This document shows, piece after piece, positions 31,585-43,080 of a stretch of 64,000 nucleotides of DNA. Both the position numbers and the translations under genes were made by a program. The notes below the pieces were generated by a model. That model was not told the DNA's origin, made no database searches, and saw only the letters and a list, made by a program, of their open reading frames with translations. The stretch comes from Sordariomycetes sp. S80-01Y. Lineage: Eukaryota; Ascomycota; Sordariomycetes. Each line of letters starts with the position of its first letter. Within the stretch, counting starts at the first letter, position 1. The stretch covers positions 558,001-622,000 of the forward strand of contig JAXQJY010000020.1 in assembly GCA_037042185.1 (NCBI GenBank), given 5' to 3'.

Positions 31585-32210
31585 TGTACAAAGGAGATAG
31601 AGTATATACCACAGCGAATGAGCGCATAGATGCTTTCCAGACCCCGAGGCGACTGGGTTCTCGCCCCAGCTTACATTCGATACATACATGGGGAAATTTC
31701 GTCAAATTCTGCCCTGTTGGAAAAAGTCTCATCAAACATGCCGAGAACCGGGCTTTCCCGCTGCTGGCAATCCGCATTAGGGTTCTATTAGGGCAACTTG
31801 TAAATCCTGTCCTGTGCGGTCTGGCCGGACATAGCGAGGATGACAAGTTCTTACCTTCATGCTGGGTGCTAACCGGTAGTAACATTCAAATGCCATGTAG
31901 GGCCGAAGTGGGCCGGATCTACTGTATGCTTGTCTAAACTCACAGTGCGCTCCATTGACTGGGCCGTACGGTGTATGCTTGCATAGTGCTGCATAGAGGA
32001 CTCGGCGCTAGACCTGCATGGAGAAAGCCTAGTAGCGAAGCTAAGCATTGGCTTGCTATTGATATCCTGTCTCGAAACCCAGATTGGGGAACAGTAATAT
32101 CTAATTGATTAATCGGGGTTGCGTTTTATGCGCAATTCTCTTTTACCCACACGTTTATCCGTATTACGGGTCAATCTGGCGGAAAGGGTGAGTGTCATTC
32201 GAAATATTGG

Positions 32211-32870
32211 CTATCGATCGTCTCGAAATTTGTTATAGAGATATGGCAAGTCGTTGCGAGAGACACTTGATCTTGGCTGGCAACGACACTGGCCAAGAAT
32301 ACCGAGGTACGGCGGCTTAGGCTCAGTGTAGATACAGTCCCCTTGTCGTCCAGACCTTCGCCATCCATCCCACAAGAAATACCACGTCTCCAACCCTGGG
32401 CCCCCCATCGTGCGCCTCTTTTCTCTTAGCAGAGTCTCGCCACATATGACCTGAAAGCCTCCCATGACCTTCTTGTTGTTGTTTGGCTCTTCATCGTGCT
32501 CATAGTATTCGTCCCTACGGGGAACTGGTTCACGCCCCACCTCCTCTCGAAATCGCCCATCTCGTTGTTGTTGCCGTTCCGCTTCTTGCCAAATCAGGGG
32601 TGTCTCGGCGGTGCACCCAGGAGACTTGACCGCCAGGTACGATGCGATATTTGAAATGCGAGTTTGCTTGGGCTTTTAGCATGCATCCATCAAATGTCAG
32701 AGAAGTCCGCAGGTAGTAAGCATCGTTATGGTGAGACATGTCGACAGGGCTGCAGTTTCCCTGGTCCTCTGATTCACTGGTCCGGCTACTTGCGAGTTGA
32801 TTTGCACGGTGCAGTCTAGACTCCTGGTCATCAAGCTGAGTGCTTGCCAACCTCAAGCGGCTATTCGTAT
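32211..32870 (-). CDS. Probable small gene or downstream exons, structure unresolved
   Basis: Two protein-like stretches lie in different minus-strand frames. One (about 32650-32856) includes SPVDMSHHNDAYYLRTS and LTFDGCMLKAQANSHFKY. The other (about 32675-32211) runs through IWQEAERQQQRDGRF, GGFQVICGETLLREKRR, GLETWYFLWDGWRRSG and ends in DLPYLYNKFRDDR. The Trp-rich, non-repetitive sequence of the second looks like real coding, without a credible start of its own. They may be exons of one gene, or 3' exons of the two-module gene ending at 32912. I see no decisive splice pair. Confidence 0.35.
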
Positions 32871-32911
32871 AATATACCTAGTCGCAATTTACTTGCAGCC
32901 AAGGTGACAAT

Positions 32912-34579
32912 CTAGGTCCTACCTTCAAGGGTCGGCTTCGGCTTCTTGGACTCTTCTTGGAAAATGGTGCCGCTCACATCCCCGAGGAACCCATACTCAC
33001 TTGTCCTCGCTACATTCCGAATCCAAGGGGGGGAGCTCATCAATAGCTCGATCCTCCCCGTCTCCAATCCCAACCCCTCGTACATCCCACCATCTTGTCC
33101 TGAGCTCAATGCCTCGTGGCAATCCCTGAACTCGCCTAAGAGCTCCACGCTACTCGGGTTACCTTCGCGCAAGGGGTCCATTTCCTTCCACTCCCAGTTC
33201 CGGTCAACGGCCAAATGCTTGATTCCCAGTAGCTCTTGTCGGCGCAGAATGTCTTCTGCGAAGTAGTCTCCCCAGCCGCGTAGCCCGGCCTCGAACAGCA
33301 TGTCCGAAGTCGGTACTACGCCAGGTAGATTCATGATTGCTTCATAGTCCTCACGATAGTTGGCGGCGATGCACGCTCGCAAGCAAGCTGCCGCCATGGT
33401 GGGACGGAGCTGAGCGAGTCGCAGCATAACCTGGCGTTGGGGCATCGTAGGGTACCATATCCAATATGGCAGCTCATCGTCTGGCACAATCCATTGTCCT
33501 GCCTCGTTGCGAGCTGTGACGTGGGCTATGTCGTTATTCATGACACGACGTGCGTGTATTGCCCGCCTTAGTCCCTTGATATCATTTGGATGCCGTCCTA
33601 CGGCACGGACAATACTGTCGTTCCTGGCAAGCCATGTCGCCATAAACGTGCTGTGGTAGATGCCACGCAGGAGGCAATGGAGTTCCACCTTGACTGGCCT
33701 GGGCCGACGTAGGCGAGCATAACGGTCGACGTTGCCCATGTATGCAGCCATGAGGATGAGCAGATGTTTGTTCATTGTGGGCAGATCAGGTGGCAGAGGG
33801 CCGTCGATAATTTCCATCTCTGCAGAACCAAGTACTGCAGGTGTCGGGGAGACACTGTTCTCTGCGATGCCCCAGTCCTCGCTGATGTTAAAAGGCTTCC
33901 AGTGAGCAGGAAAGTAGGCGGAATGCTTTTTAGCCGACTTCATGCTGGCGATGACGGCCGTGTCGGCGTTGAGCTGTGCACCAGCACGAGGGGAGTTGCA
34001 GATCTTTCGAGTATAGTCGTCCATGACCTTGTAACGGGTTGGCGCGGCCATGATCAAGTCGTAGATCTCCCGCGCGCCCTGCACGCCCCTGTTTTCCCGA
34101 GCCTCTTCAGCGATGGAAGTATCTGGAAGAAGATCCAGCTCGCGGTATAGGTCAGTGTAGCCACCTACTGCGCACGCTCGCCCGACCTGGTACTTCATGC
34201 TGGGGTATTGAGTGGCCAGCGCCCTATATGTGTCCTCGGAAGCTACATCAGGGTGCCAGATACAGTACGGGAGGCAATCTTCGCCCATCATGTCTTGCGC
34301 AGGAATTTCGCCGCTCATGATGAGCCTAGCGTTGCGAGCTCGCGCAAAGACATTTTGGGCGCTGCTGTGAGCGCATAAATCGGCGAGCTCGGAGGAACGC
34401 GCAAGGCCGACGTGTTTACGGATTCCGGCCACAAGCGCAAGACGGACCACATCGTTACCGAGGTGCTGTGGTAGCGAGTTGCCACGCAGAGCTGCAGAGC
34501 AGTCAGGTCTACTGTACGTGACATGCTCAAGCCGCGATGTCATCGATGGCGGGCTAGGGACAAAGGACGTTGTCGGCAT
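32912..34579 (-). CDS. Unknown fungal protein made of two similar modules
   Basis: A single exon of 555 residues, with no signal peptide or membrane segment. Two parts resemble each other: residues about 45-180 and 300-445. Each has a basic helix ending near an alternating LPYxIWxP motif (LPYCIWHP at 103-110; LPYWIWYP at 370-377), followed about 20-30 residues later by QYPSM/LRPTM, a helix with CxxA, and an acidic turn (YTDLYRELDLLPDTS / YREDYEAIMNLPGVVPTS). The C-terminus has DPLREGNPSSVELLGEFRDCHEAL. I do not recognise the family. The reading frame ends shortly after a possible splice donor (GTAGGA at about 32923), so the protein may extend into the 32.2-32.9 kb region. Confidence 0.65.
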   Translation of the reverse strand: MPTTSFVPSPPSMTSRLEHVTYSRPDCSAALRGNSLPQHLGNDVVRLALVAGIRKHVGLARSSELADLCAHSSAQNVFARARNARLIMSGEIPAQDMMGEDCLPYCIWHPDVASEDTYRALATQYPSMKYQVGRACAVGGYTDLYRELDLLPDTSIAEEARENRGVQGAREIYDLIMAAPTRYKVMDDYTRKICNSPRAGAQLNADTAVIASMKSAKKHSAYFPAHWKPFNISEDWGIAENSVSPTPAVLGSAEMEIIDGPLPPDLPTMNKHLLILMAAYMGNVDRYARLRRPRPVKVELHCLLRGIYHSTFMATWLARNDSIVRAVGRHPNDIKGLRRAIHARRVMNNDIAHVTARNEAGQWIVPDDELPYWIWYPTMPQRQVMLRLAQLRPTMAAACLRACIAANYREDYEAIMNLPGVVPTSDMLFEAGLRGWGDYFAEDILRRQELLGIKHLAVDRNWEWKEMDPLREGNPSSVELLGEFRDCHEALSSGQDGGMYEGLGLETGRIELLMSSPPWIRNVARTSEYGFLGDVSGTIFQEESKKPKPTLEGRT

Positions 34580-35681
34580 GGCTGGTGGTAACGCTGATGC
34601 TGAATTAGAGAATGATTAAATTGAAGAAGAGGTAGCTAAGCCATGATTGGAACGTGTTCCGTGGAGCTTTTCTACCTCGTCTGACCCCGGTAGGGTAGTA
34701 TTTCTGCATGTCATGAAGGTACGGGTAAGGATAGTACGAGCAATGTAGGTGTGGGCCACAGTGTGACTGCGCTCGCCTGCGGCCTGGCCTGGGCTGAACA
34801 GGGAGAAAGGATCTATGTATCTAGACAGCCAGGGGTGGAAGGCAGGGGCCTGTTGCTGGGTTCTGGATTGAGGCGACGGGACATTATCCGCAATGGATTG
34901 GACCGACACTATGATAAATGTGCCTCGCTCGCATCACGTCAGTCTAGATCACTGTGGTTCTCATTTCTAATTATACGCGATCATGCGGTTCGTCGCGCTA
35001 ATTAATATCTAGTTGACGCAGCTGCACTGCGAGTCGATGCATGGATGCCTCACTCGCGGTGACTCAGTATATAGGCAAATGTGGTGCGGGTGGAGGCTCG
35101 CCCGGCTCACCCACCTCGCGCGATTGGCCGGAGCGAGAGAGCTGTTCGCATATTGTCCTCGGGGTCCCTGTGTGAGACGCTGTCGCGTGGCTGACTCTGG
35201 GGTGTCAGGTTCGACACTGTCATTCGGCGAACCCCTGGCCTGCGATTGCGGGCACACGTTCCATACCAACGCCCGCGACTCTATTTTGCCTCTTTAATGT
35301 GACCGACGATTCAAGCCCTTTTCTCAGTCCCAAGACGCACCATATGCTCCGAGGGGCCAAGTTAAGAGAGCGGTGGTCGATCACGGGTGGTTGCGACAGC
35401 CCGAGACAGTCTAAGTTGCGGGACAAGCTGTGACACTTTCAAATTGGCTTGAGGGTTTCTTTGTCGGGAGACACTTGTTGAGACTCCAGGAGATTTGAAG
35501 CTTCTCTGCGCGCACATGAGGCTCTGTCTCCTTGGTGACGACGATCATGGTGCGATTCGAGTCATCGCGGCGGGCTTGATCACTAACCAGACGTCTGTAA
35601 TACCGAAAGGAGATTATCCTCGGTGAGCAACGTAGCTTTAGAGACAGTCAAGAGTTAGCGGAGGGCCCATGCACGTTTCAT
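34580..35681. other. Intergenic region, 1.1 kb
   Basis: No supported gene. It lies upstream of the two-module gene and downstream of the next regulator, both on the minus strand. Confidence 0.45.
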
Positions 35682-37916
35682 TCACTGCGATCCAAGCGGC
35701 GCTCCAAAGTCGTCCGCCCGGAGCCAGTCAAACGTATCCAGCAGGTCGAAGCCGAATAGCAGGTTCTCCGCATCAGGCACCTGGCCGAAACCATCGCCAG
35801 CCGGGTGCTCCTGAACCTGTCCCTGCTGCAGCGGCACGCCCCCAGGGTTGTTCAGCGTGTGGTCCAAGACGTGCTGAATCACCAGCCGACAGCTGGCACA
35901 CAGGTCCGCGTTGGGCGCGTCGGGACTGACCCAGCCCAGGAAGCCAACGAGGAGGCTGAGCTGCTGTATGATGGCGGACCGCGTGATGCTCGCATTCGCG
36001 GGGTGATGGGGCCCAGCAAACGTCGGCCGCAGCAGCTCCATGCAGAGGATCCCGCCACCGGGAGCGGCGTAGCACATCACCAGCCACTCGAAGTCGTTGC
36101 TGACCTGGGCGAAGCGGTCCTTGTGTATCCAGAACATCAGCACCAGGGCGACCATCTCGTAGCTGATGAGCAGGAGGTTGCCGTCGTCCGCGCCGGGGTA
36201 CTCGCTCACGCGCTTCAGGAGCAGCCGCTCGGCGAAGAAGAGGTTCTGGAGGTGCTCTATGCGGATCAGCATGCGCGAGAAGATGTGGTCGACGTGGATG
36301 GACTGGTCCTCGATGTGGCTTTGCGTGAAGGACAGGGTCGGGGGAAAGGACTCGATGGTTGCCAAGGCGCGAGCTTTGATGTCCCTGGTACTGTCAGCTA
36401 GAGCCTAGTCGTGCGTGAGTCTGCACATACAACAGCGTGGCCAGCGGGGGTGTTTTGTTCGCCGATAATGCAATCTCAATCAGCTCGTCCTTAATAAAAG
36501 ACAGCATTGTCCTTGCTCGGAGCACGGTGGCAGTGGACAGCTCCCCGCTGGTGCTCCATCCGTCCTCCCCAATCTCCCCAAGTGCTCTCTGGAAGGCCTC
36601 TCCACCGGCGGCAAAGTCATCGTTGGGTATGTCAAGGGGCAGTGGTGTCGACACGTAGCGATGGCACAGCAGAGGCGGTCGACCCTGGAAGGACACCGAG
36701 ACTTTGTCGAGGTTGAAGACGGTAGCGAACATGCGGCGCCGCAGCTCGGAGCCGAAGGTGGCCTGGTGGACTGGAGTGTCCTGCTCCGCGTGGATGCCGA
36801 GAAAGGTTAAGAGGGCGACGGCTTCTGCGTGGGCTCGCCATACGGACAGGGCTATCCTGTCAGCGGGTTTATTCTACAAAAGGTGCAATCACCGCGTGCC
36901 CACTCACCGGCGTCACCAGCCACCATGGACTCAAAGATGGACCTCTGGTACGATATCAAAAGCAACATCAAGTTTCCGTCCGAGAACCGCTTCGCCAGAT
37001 CCAGGCAGAGTCCCAGCCCCGTCAGCGTCACGCCCCATCCGGAGCCGGGATCGGCTTTCCTCCCGCCAGTGTGAGTCTGCCTGTTGATGAAAGTGAAAAG
37101 GAGGCCCAGGCTCTCCCACCTCAGATTGTCCTCTGCAAACTGGCCAATCCACTCGTCCGGTCCCCCAATATCGTCGTACACCGGCTTCGCAGTGTTGACG
37201 CAAAGCATACGCGCCGTCTCTTCCAGCCGTGACTCAGACCTGTCACTGCCCAGCAAGGCCTGGCACGACTTCAGGATGCGTCTGCCGGCGCCGCGAGTCC
37301 ACCCGTCCGAAGGGTCTGGCGACTTCCGCGGCGGTATGTCCAGGTCTTCGAGAAAGGGAAGGGTCCTCAGCACCGTCATGGCCATCTCCCGCGTCGGCGA
37401 GGACAGTATCCCGGGAATGGTACCCCTGGCATCCTTCTCCGGCGGGAGCACGCTCATGCTCGGGATGCCCTGCAGCCTGGACAGGCTGTTGCTCGTCTCC
37501 TCGTAGACGGCCGAGTAGCTGGTGAAGCCCAGATACCCCGGCGGCCTAGGGGCCAGCGAGCTGGCGGGACTCACACTAGTCGGTTTCGGCACGCCGTGAT
37601 GACTCCTCTGGTCCGTCGTGGTGGGCTGCACCTCGTCGTCCCACCGCTGCGTCAACTCTGCCAGGGCGGTGGAACTCGCCGACGAGGGTCTGCGTGGCGT
37701 CGGCCTAGATTTTCGCAGGCCGGCCGAGCCTGGAGCCGAGTGACTGCTCAATGTGTAGACGCACTCGTCGGCTTGGTTCCTCCGTCGACAGCGGTGGCAG
37801 ACGGGCTGCGCGTGGTCGCAGCTGACCTTGCGCTTGCGACACGGATCGCAGGCCTGAGGGCGGCCGTTGCGGCGTCGGAGTACGTCTGTCATCTCATTCT
37901 GTTCCCTGAAATGCAT
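35682..37916 (-). CDS. Zn2Cys6 transcription factor with fungal-specific middle domain
   Basis: Three exons: 36908-37916, 36431-36851 and 35682-36384, encoding 710 residues. Intron 1 (GTGAGT..GGATAG, 56 nt) and intron 2 (GTATGT..TACCAG, 46 nt) keep the frame. The zinc cluster uses Cys 23, 26, 33, 40, 43 and 52 with a basic RKRK between. A Ser/Pro-rich linker follows, then the fungal transcription-factor region: DEWIGQFAEDNLRWESLGLLFTF near residue 260, then LSVWRAHAEAVALLTFLGIH and TFGSELRRRMFATVFNLDK after the first splice. It should be a nuclear DNA-binding regulator. Targets are unknown; its neighbours are uncharacterised. The start could also be the Met at residue 9. Confidence 0.88.
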
Positions 37917-38649
37917 CTGTCAAGTGGTTGCGTACGCGGTGATGCGGATTTCAAGGGATCATTCCAGAGGACCCTCGGCGTCGGCTTCGGCATGCACCTC
38001 TTACAAAGGCTGCGTCTCGGCTTCGGCTCAGATCTGTAAGCAAACATGGAGCGACTGGGGACGCAATCCGAGTCACTGCGCATAGATCTTCGTAATCAAC
38101 AGACGAAATCATGCGGGTGCCTTTTGAGAATATCCACGCGGCTGTGGGACCCGAAGCCGGACACCCTTCCCACCCAACCAGCTAATCCTCCATGACACTT
38201 CACTCACGCGTCTCTCCCGAGCCCCGTCAGCCCTCCCATCTGTCAATGACTGCCTGAGCCGCAGGGCGTACACACGTGGGTCGTCAGCCCAATGGAGGAT
38301 GCCGCCGCACCACCCCATCGTGACGCCGACAGAGTTTGGATAACGCTAATCGAGCACCGAGGGGGTGCTCGGCGCTCGGTCACGGTGCAGTCATCGCAAT
38401 GGCTTTACGGCTAATACGATGAGTTGCTTGGAAATGCAGACGTGAAGCTTCCATTATATATAGAGGTCGCGTGTCCTGCCTGAGGATGATCAGACAGAAG
38501 CTCATCATCCCAATTGTCCTTCATCCCCAAGCGTTGAGCCCAATTCCCAAGCATCGCCTGACACCGAGCTTTCAAAGCAACACCGAAGTCCCATCACCAC
38601 CATTGAAGCACCACATCCACATCCCAAAGTCACCAACCAGATCAGCAAA
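37917..38649. other. Divergent promoter region
   Basis: 733 bases between the regulator and a small gene. A TATATATAG box at 38455-38463 lies about 190 bases upstream of the small gene's start. No other gene seen. Confidence 0.5.
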
Positions 38650-38993
38650 ATGCCGTCCTCTCTCCAGAACCAAAAAGTCACATCAGACGCCGTTTCCGAG
38701 TACACACTCGTTGACAAGGACAACGCGTCCACCTACTCCAAAGCCGGTACGTGGGCCTCGAAGACTTACACGCCGAAGCGCCCCACTGACCCGGTCCAGA
38801 CACCATGACAGATGCCAGCGACAAGAAGCAGAAGAAGAGTCTGCTCGACCGCCTGAAGCCTTCCAGCAAGAGCTCTTCTTGCTCCTCTTCCTCTTCGTCG
38901 TCGTCCTCTTCTTCCTCCAGGAAGAACAGCATCCCTAAGAAGGACCCTTTGACGAACTGGGAAGCCAGGGTTTGTGCGTCCACCTTCCGCTAA
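38650..38993 (+). CDS. Small serine-rich basic protein, unknown function
   Basis: Two exons, 38650-38746 and 38800-38993, encode 96 residues. The 53-nt intron (GTACGT..GTCCAG, branch CACTGAC) joins TYSKA to DTMTDASDKK. The N-terminus MPSSLQNQKVTSDAVSEYTL is polar; the middle is Lys-rich (KKQKKSLLDRLKPSSKSS), followed by a pure serine run encoded by TCC/TCT/TCG repeats and the tail KKDPLTNWEAR. No signal peptide or domain. The strong TATA box (38455-38463) suggests regulated expression. A further 3' intron after WEAR cannot be excluded, so the last six residues are uncertain. Confidence 0.6.
38870..38925. repeat. TCN trinucleotide tract encoding polyserine
   Basis: A run of TCT, TCC and TCG codons gives an almost unbroken serine stretch in the small gene at 38650. 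It is a typical slippage-prone coding microsatellite. Confidence 0.85.
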
Positions 38994-41326
38994 GACGGCG
39001 AGACCATCATTCTCACGCTTTTCTTCGCACCACAACAGCTCTATACTCTTCAAAGTAACTTGATGCGAGTCTTGATCCTTCATGAGCTCAATTTTGCTCT
39101 TCAGCCACGTTGCAGGTTCATTGAACTGCCCGTGTCTGGTTGGAGATGCCCGAGCTTCGGCTCCAAAACTCGGCTTCAGCCCTAGATGCGGGCGGCACGA
39201 ACGCCGAGATCGGCTTGGCGTGGCATGGAGACGGCGTCAGACCCGCGCCCTTAGACGGCACGTGAAAGGGTCGCAATGACGCCTCGCCATGCTAATGGAT
39301 CCGCTGGGTTCCAATTGAGCTCTGGATGCGCTTATAAACACAACTGGGGTTTTGGGTTTCGAATTATGGTTTGGCGACATGATTTGTTTGCAGTATTTAA
39401 TAAGGGGCGCTACGACTGAGCAGGCCGGCAGTCGAGGAGGGAAGACCTAGAGTATACGATGGACTTTCTGGAATACAACGGCTTTTAAATATGCAATCGG
39501 AATCTTTGGTTATCGCAATTTTTTCAATGGGGAGATCTACCCTTTGAGCTACCATATAGTCAGGGCGAGGATGGTGCATCGTAGTCGTCCTTGGTTGGGG
39601 CTTCGAACAATTGCTGTCCTTCCCCTTTACATACATAACTGCCTACCCTGCAGCAGATTGACTGTAGGGTCGCAGCCATCTTGCAGTATCTAGATGAAGA
39701 GGTTTGGTTTGCTGGGTTGGAATTTCATTGTTGAAATGCTTCCTAGCACTTTTAATGCTTGAGATTCCAATCGGATGCGCATGCCTTTTGGTTCGGACGC
39801 CAACGTGCTTAGTTGCTCAAGGAAACCCTTTTTCAACACCTTATCACCTACAAAGGACGTGCGCGCAATCTCAATAACTTTTCTGCAAGGGCACGTCAGT
39901 AACAACCTCGAATCTAGCTGATCTGAATCAGGACCACTCCAAATCGTGCAGAAAATGGCCCCTAACCTAGACATGTCTAACGTTATTGTGAGCAGCGAGT
40001 GAGGCGATCCGCAAGGGGGAGTCGTCACGAGACCTGGTCTCCTTCTGCCCCGGTCTCACTTTGTCCTGGATACCACCACTGTCGGCCAGAGCGCAACGGG
40101 AGGCCCCTCATAGCGTATCTCCAGTGTCGTATCTACCTTGAGACATGCACTCGCATCGTGCTGCGATCTCAGCATCGCGTCTGGCATCGGCCCGTCGGAC
40201 GCAAGCTCTTCTCTTGCATGTCCTCGAGCATCCTCGCAGACTTCCAGGAGCTTCCACTCAGTCCCACCGTAGCTCACCATCATCTCGCGGGAATTCCTCG
40301 AGCGGAATTTTGCCCACATTGTTGGATTCCCGGGGCGGAGCAGCTGTCACGTCTTGGCACAGCGATCAGAACGGTGACTTCAGCGGGTAAGGAAATTAGA
40401 CTTCGGACGGGCCTCTGTCGCGAGACGCGTGTGAGCGCGCCTACGCTAAACTTACCCGCGATTCTTTTACAGACTTACGATCTCGGCAGCGAGAGCTTTC
40501 ATGCGCGCCCGCGCCTAACGTTAACGCTTCGTCGTGAGGCGGACAGCGAGCGAAGCGAGACCAAGGAAAACTTCGAGAAGTCCCGCCCTGGTCAATGCGA
40601 CCCAAACCGTGGGGACGAATTTGCTACACCCCAGCCCTGGCTGATGTCTGAGGTTTCGACTCCAACGCCGGGATCGCCGTGGTCCATGCGCGCTGTCATC
40701 ATGGGTGTCGCGAAGGCAGAGCTGCCACGAACCGTGACGGCATCGTCCTGACATTCCTGAGCTTGGGAGTTCGCAGCCGCCAGCAGCTCGTCTCGGCAGC
40801 TGCAAAGGGTCTTCTTGGCTCGATCAGTTGATGCCGCGGAAAAAGCAATTCAAGACATCCTCCCGCTGATGGCTTCCGGCAGGCAAACACCCAGCGAGAG
40901 TCTGCCTGCGGAGAGGCCCGCGAGAGAGCGAGCCCCGGTAGACGAACTGCTTCTTTGGACGGAGCTGCGACAGAAGCAAAATGGAAGCAGGGATCCGGAG
41001 ATTGAGCCTCGGGCTGCCATGGGCACGCGGCGGCGGGCGGGAAGCCGCGCCATGTGAGGACAGACCGGGGCTGGGCTCCCCCGGGCCGGCCTTGCGAGGT
41101 GCGCCGTTTCCTTGCTGACGGACTGGATCGATTGTTTGGCATGAAAGGCGAGGGAATCAATGACGTTGCGTTCATGCCTCGTCGATGCATTATTGACGGG
41201 AAAGGCTGTTTGTTTTTGGAGGGGCTGCCGCGGCTGGAATGGGAGCGAATCTGGGCACCAATGGAATTCAGGGCAGACGAAATCGAGGCAGGACGCGCTG
41301 TGACCGTTGGTGACGGCCTCCTGACG

Positions 41327-41348
41327 TCGTCTCGTCTCGTCTCGTCTT
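41327..41348. repeat. TCTCG pentanucleotide repeat
   Basis: Four or so tandem units of TCTCG/GTCTC lie in the gene-poor stretch. A short microsatellite with no assigned role. Confidence 0.6.
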
Positions 41349-42728
41349 TGCTCCGTGTCTCACCGGTCCGGAGAGCGTTTGCGCGAACCGGAAGACGAGC
41401 GTCGATGGCTGCTCTCCCGATAGCAGTGAGGCGAGAAGCTCCGCATGACAAGGCGAACCCGACTTAACCACAGCTTTGTCAATGCGAGTGAAAGAAACTT
41501 CACGTTTGCAGTCGACGATCGATCTCTGGCCGACGGCGACGGAGCACCCAGCGACAGGAAACGGCGGACCCAAAAGGCGCGTACCCCTGGCAGCCGAGGG
41601 CGCCATGCGGTTTAGCGTCAGGCACCGTCCGGTCCCAGCGGAGAAGTCTCAACATGCAGGGCTTTGCATCTGCTACTGTAAGCGCTTCCCAGGTGACAAG
41701 TGACGACCCCGTAGAGGTCTCGTGAGGCCATGATTATCTACCTTGAGGTGCACAGTCGAGGAATAGGGGCGAGGCAAGGGGAAGAGGGGAGATATAGGGG
41801 GGAGCAGGAGGCCTTGCTGCGAGGCCAGGCCCTTGCGTCGCCTTCAGCTCGAGTGTTCCTTGACCTGGATTTTACCCGAATTCCTGAGGCGGCGCTTCCC
41901 TGATTTTTCGCTGCTTGACCTTCAGTTTTCCCGCCCAAGCTGCTGGCTCCAGCGTCGGAAGCGTCCCCGACAGGAGGATTCCCACAGCGCCGGCCAGGGG
42001 GGGTTGGCGAGGGTGCGAGGCCGCAGTGGCAGCGGAACGGCGAGCTCAGCCTATAGCCAAGGTGGGAAATGAGCACTCGGGGCCTCCACTGACTAATTAC
42101 TCCATGTTCCCGCTGCTGATCGATCGTGTCTCTGGCCGCTGCAGGAAGAGGGTTGAGGGTAGAATTTGAAGCTAGCCTCCGTCCCGTCCGGCTTGGAGTT
42201 GACTCTGCCTTAGTCTAGTCTGCCTTAGTCCTGTTTGCTCTGTTAGTTCTGTTAGTCGAGCCCGGGCAGGAGCGTGTCGGTCTCGTGTGCTCCTCCTCCA
42301 ACTCAAGCTCCAGCTCCAGGTCACAGTTCACCTCCCCCCATCAGCACCGCCTCGGGCTTCCTCCTCTTCGACTCCCGCCCGTTACCGTTACCACTACCTT
42401 CGCTCATTCACTCATTCGCATCAACGGTTGCTTGACTGCGCCAGCCGACGGCTCATCTGCTGACGACGCACCGCCCGACACCGCTGAGGCACACGACTTT
42501 CTCTTTCACCTCCGATCGGCAATCCGCAGATCGTCCCCAAGCCAGAGAGGCAAACCACCTGCGCACGAGCATTGAGCCGCAGCCTCGCAAACACATCGAC
42601 TGACCTGTCTTTCGCTTGCCAAAAGGGTCCCAGTCAATTCGACTTCAATTGCAAAACCTCGCCCTTCTTCAGTCTGGCCTCCTGGTCCCGGTCGCGGTTG
42701 CACTCATTACCAGACCCTGTGCCTGGCT

Positions 42729-42755
42729 GTGTCCGTGCCCGTGCCCGTGCCTGTG
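42729..42755. repeat. GTGCCC-type hexanucleotide repeat in probable 5' leader
   Basis: Four imperfect six-base units (CGTGCC/TGTGCC) lie about 330 bases upstream of the TBC start codon. Confidence 0.6.
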
Positions 42756-43080
42756 CAACTGATTCAAGGCCAACGCAACGCAACGCCACGACTCGACGAC
42801 GAATCCTCCGACTCGCGACTCGCTCGACTGCAGGTGCTTGTTGTACATTGGGCACCCACCTGCCGCTCATTTCAACATTGTTGCGCTACGATACCAGACA
42901 AGACGATACCCAAATGACGACCCTACACTGCTGAGCATGGACAAAACCCTGCGCTTGCCACCACTCGCTACCAACCCGACACTCTCTTTGACGATTATCG
43001 CTTCGAACTAATACCACTGTCTCTTCCACCAATCTGCCGGGCCCAGCTTCTTGCGCTGGGCTGGCGGACCGACAGGCCAA

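Larger units (their letters stand above)
30701..32210. other. Transposon-relic region upstream of the regulator
   Basis: No intact gene. It holds a Mutator-like transposase fragment (30859-31330) and the second copy of a dispersed repeat (31492-31584). A GC hairpin (GGCGCCC, 4-base loop, GGGCGCC) lies at 30833-30850. Bases 31600-32200 show only short frames. Confidence 0.55.
38994..43080. other. 4.1-kb stretch with no supported gene
   Basis: Open frames of up to 250 codons occur on both strands but overlap each other, lack protein-like composition, and contain no domain or plausible splice structure I can defend. Simple repeats occur at about 41327-41348 (TCTCG units) and 42729-42755 (GTGCCC units). 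The last 800 bases before 43081 are pyrimidine-rich with many short CT and TCC tracts, and probably form the promoter and a long 5' UTR of the TBC gene. Confidence 0.45.

Noticed and set aside
31539-31937. 132-codon frame after the dispersed repeat
   Set aside because: No start context or family resemblance; lies within relic DNA.
39999-40751. 250-codon plus-strand frame in the gene-poor stretch
   Set aside because: Sequence is Arg/Ser/Pro-rich without hydrophobic core pattern, and an equally long opposite-strand frame overlaps it.
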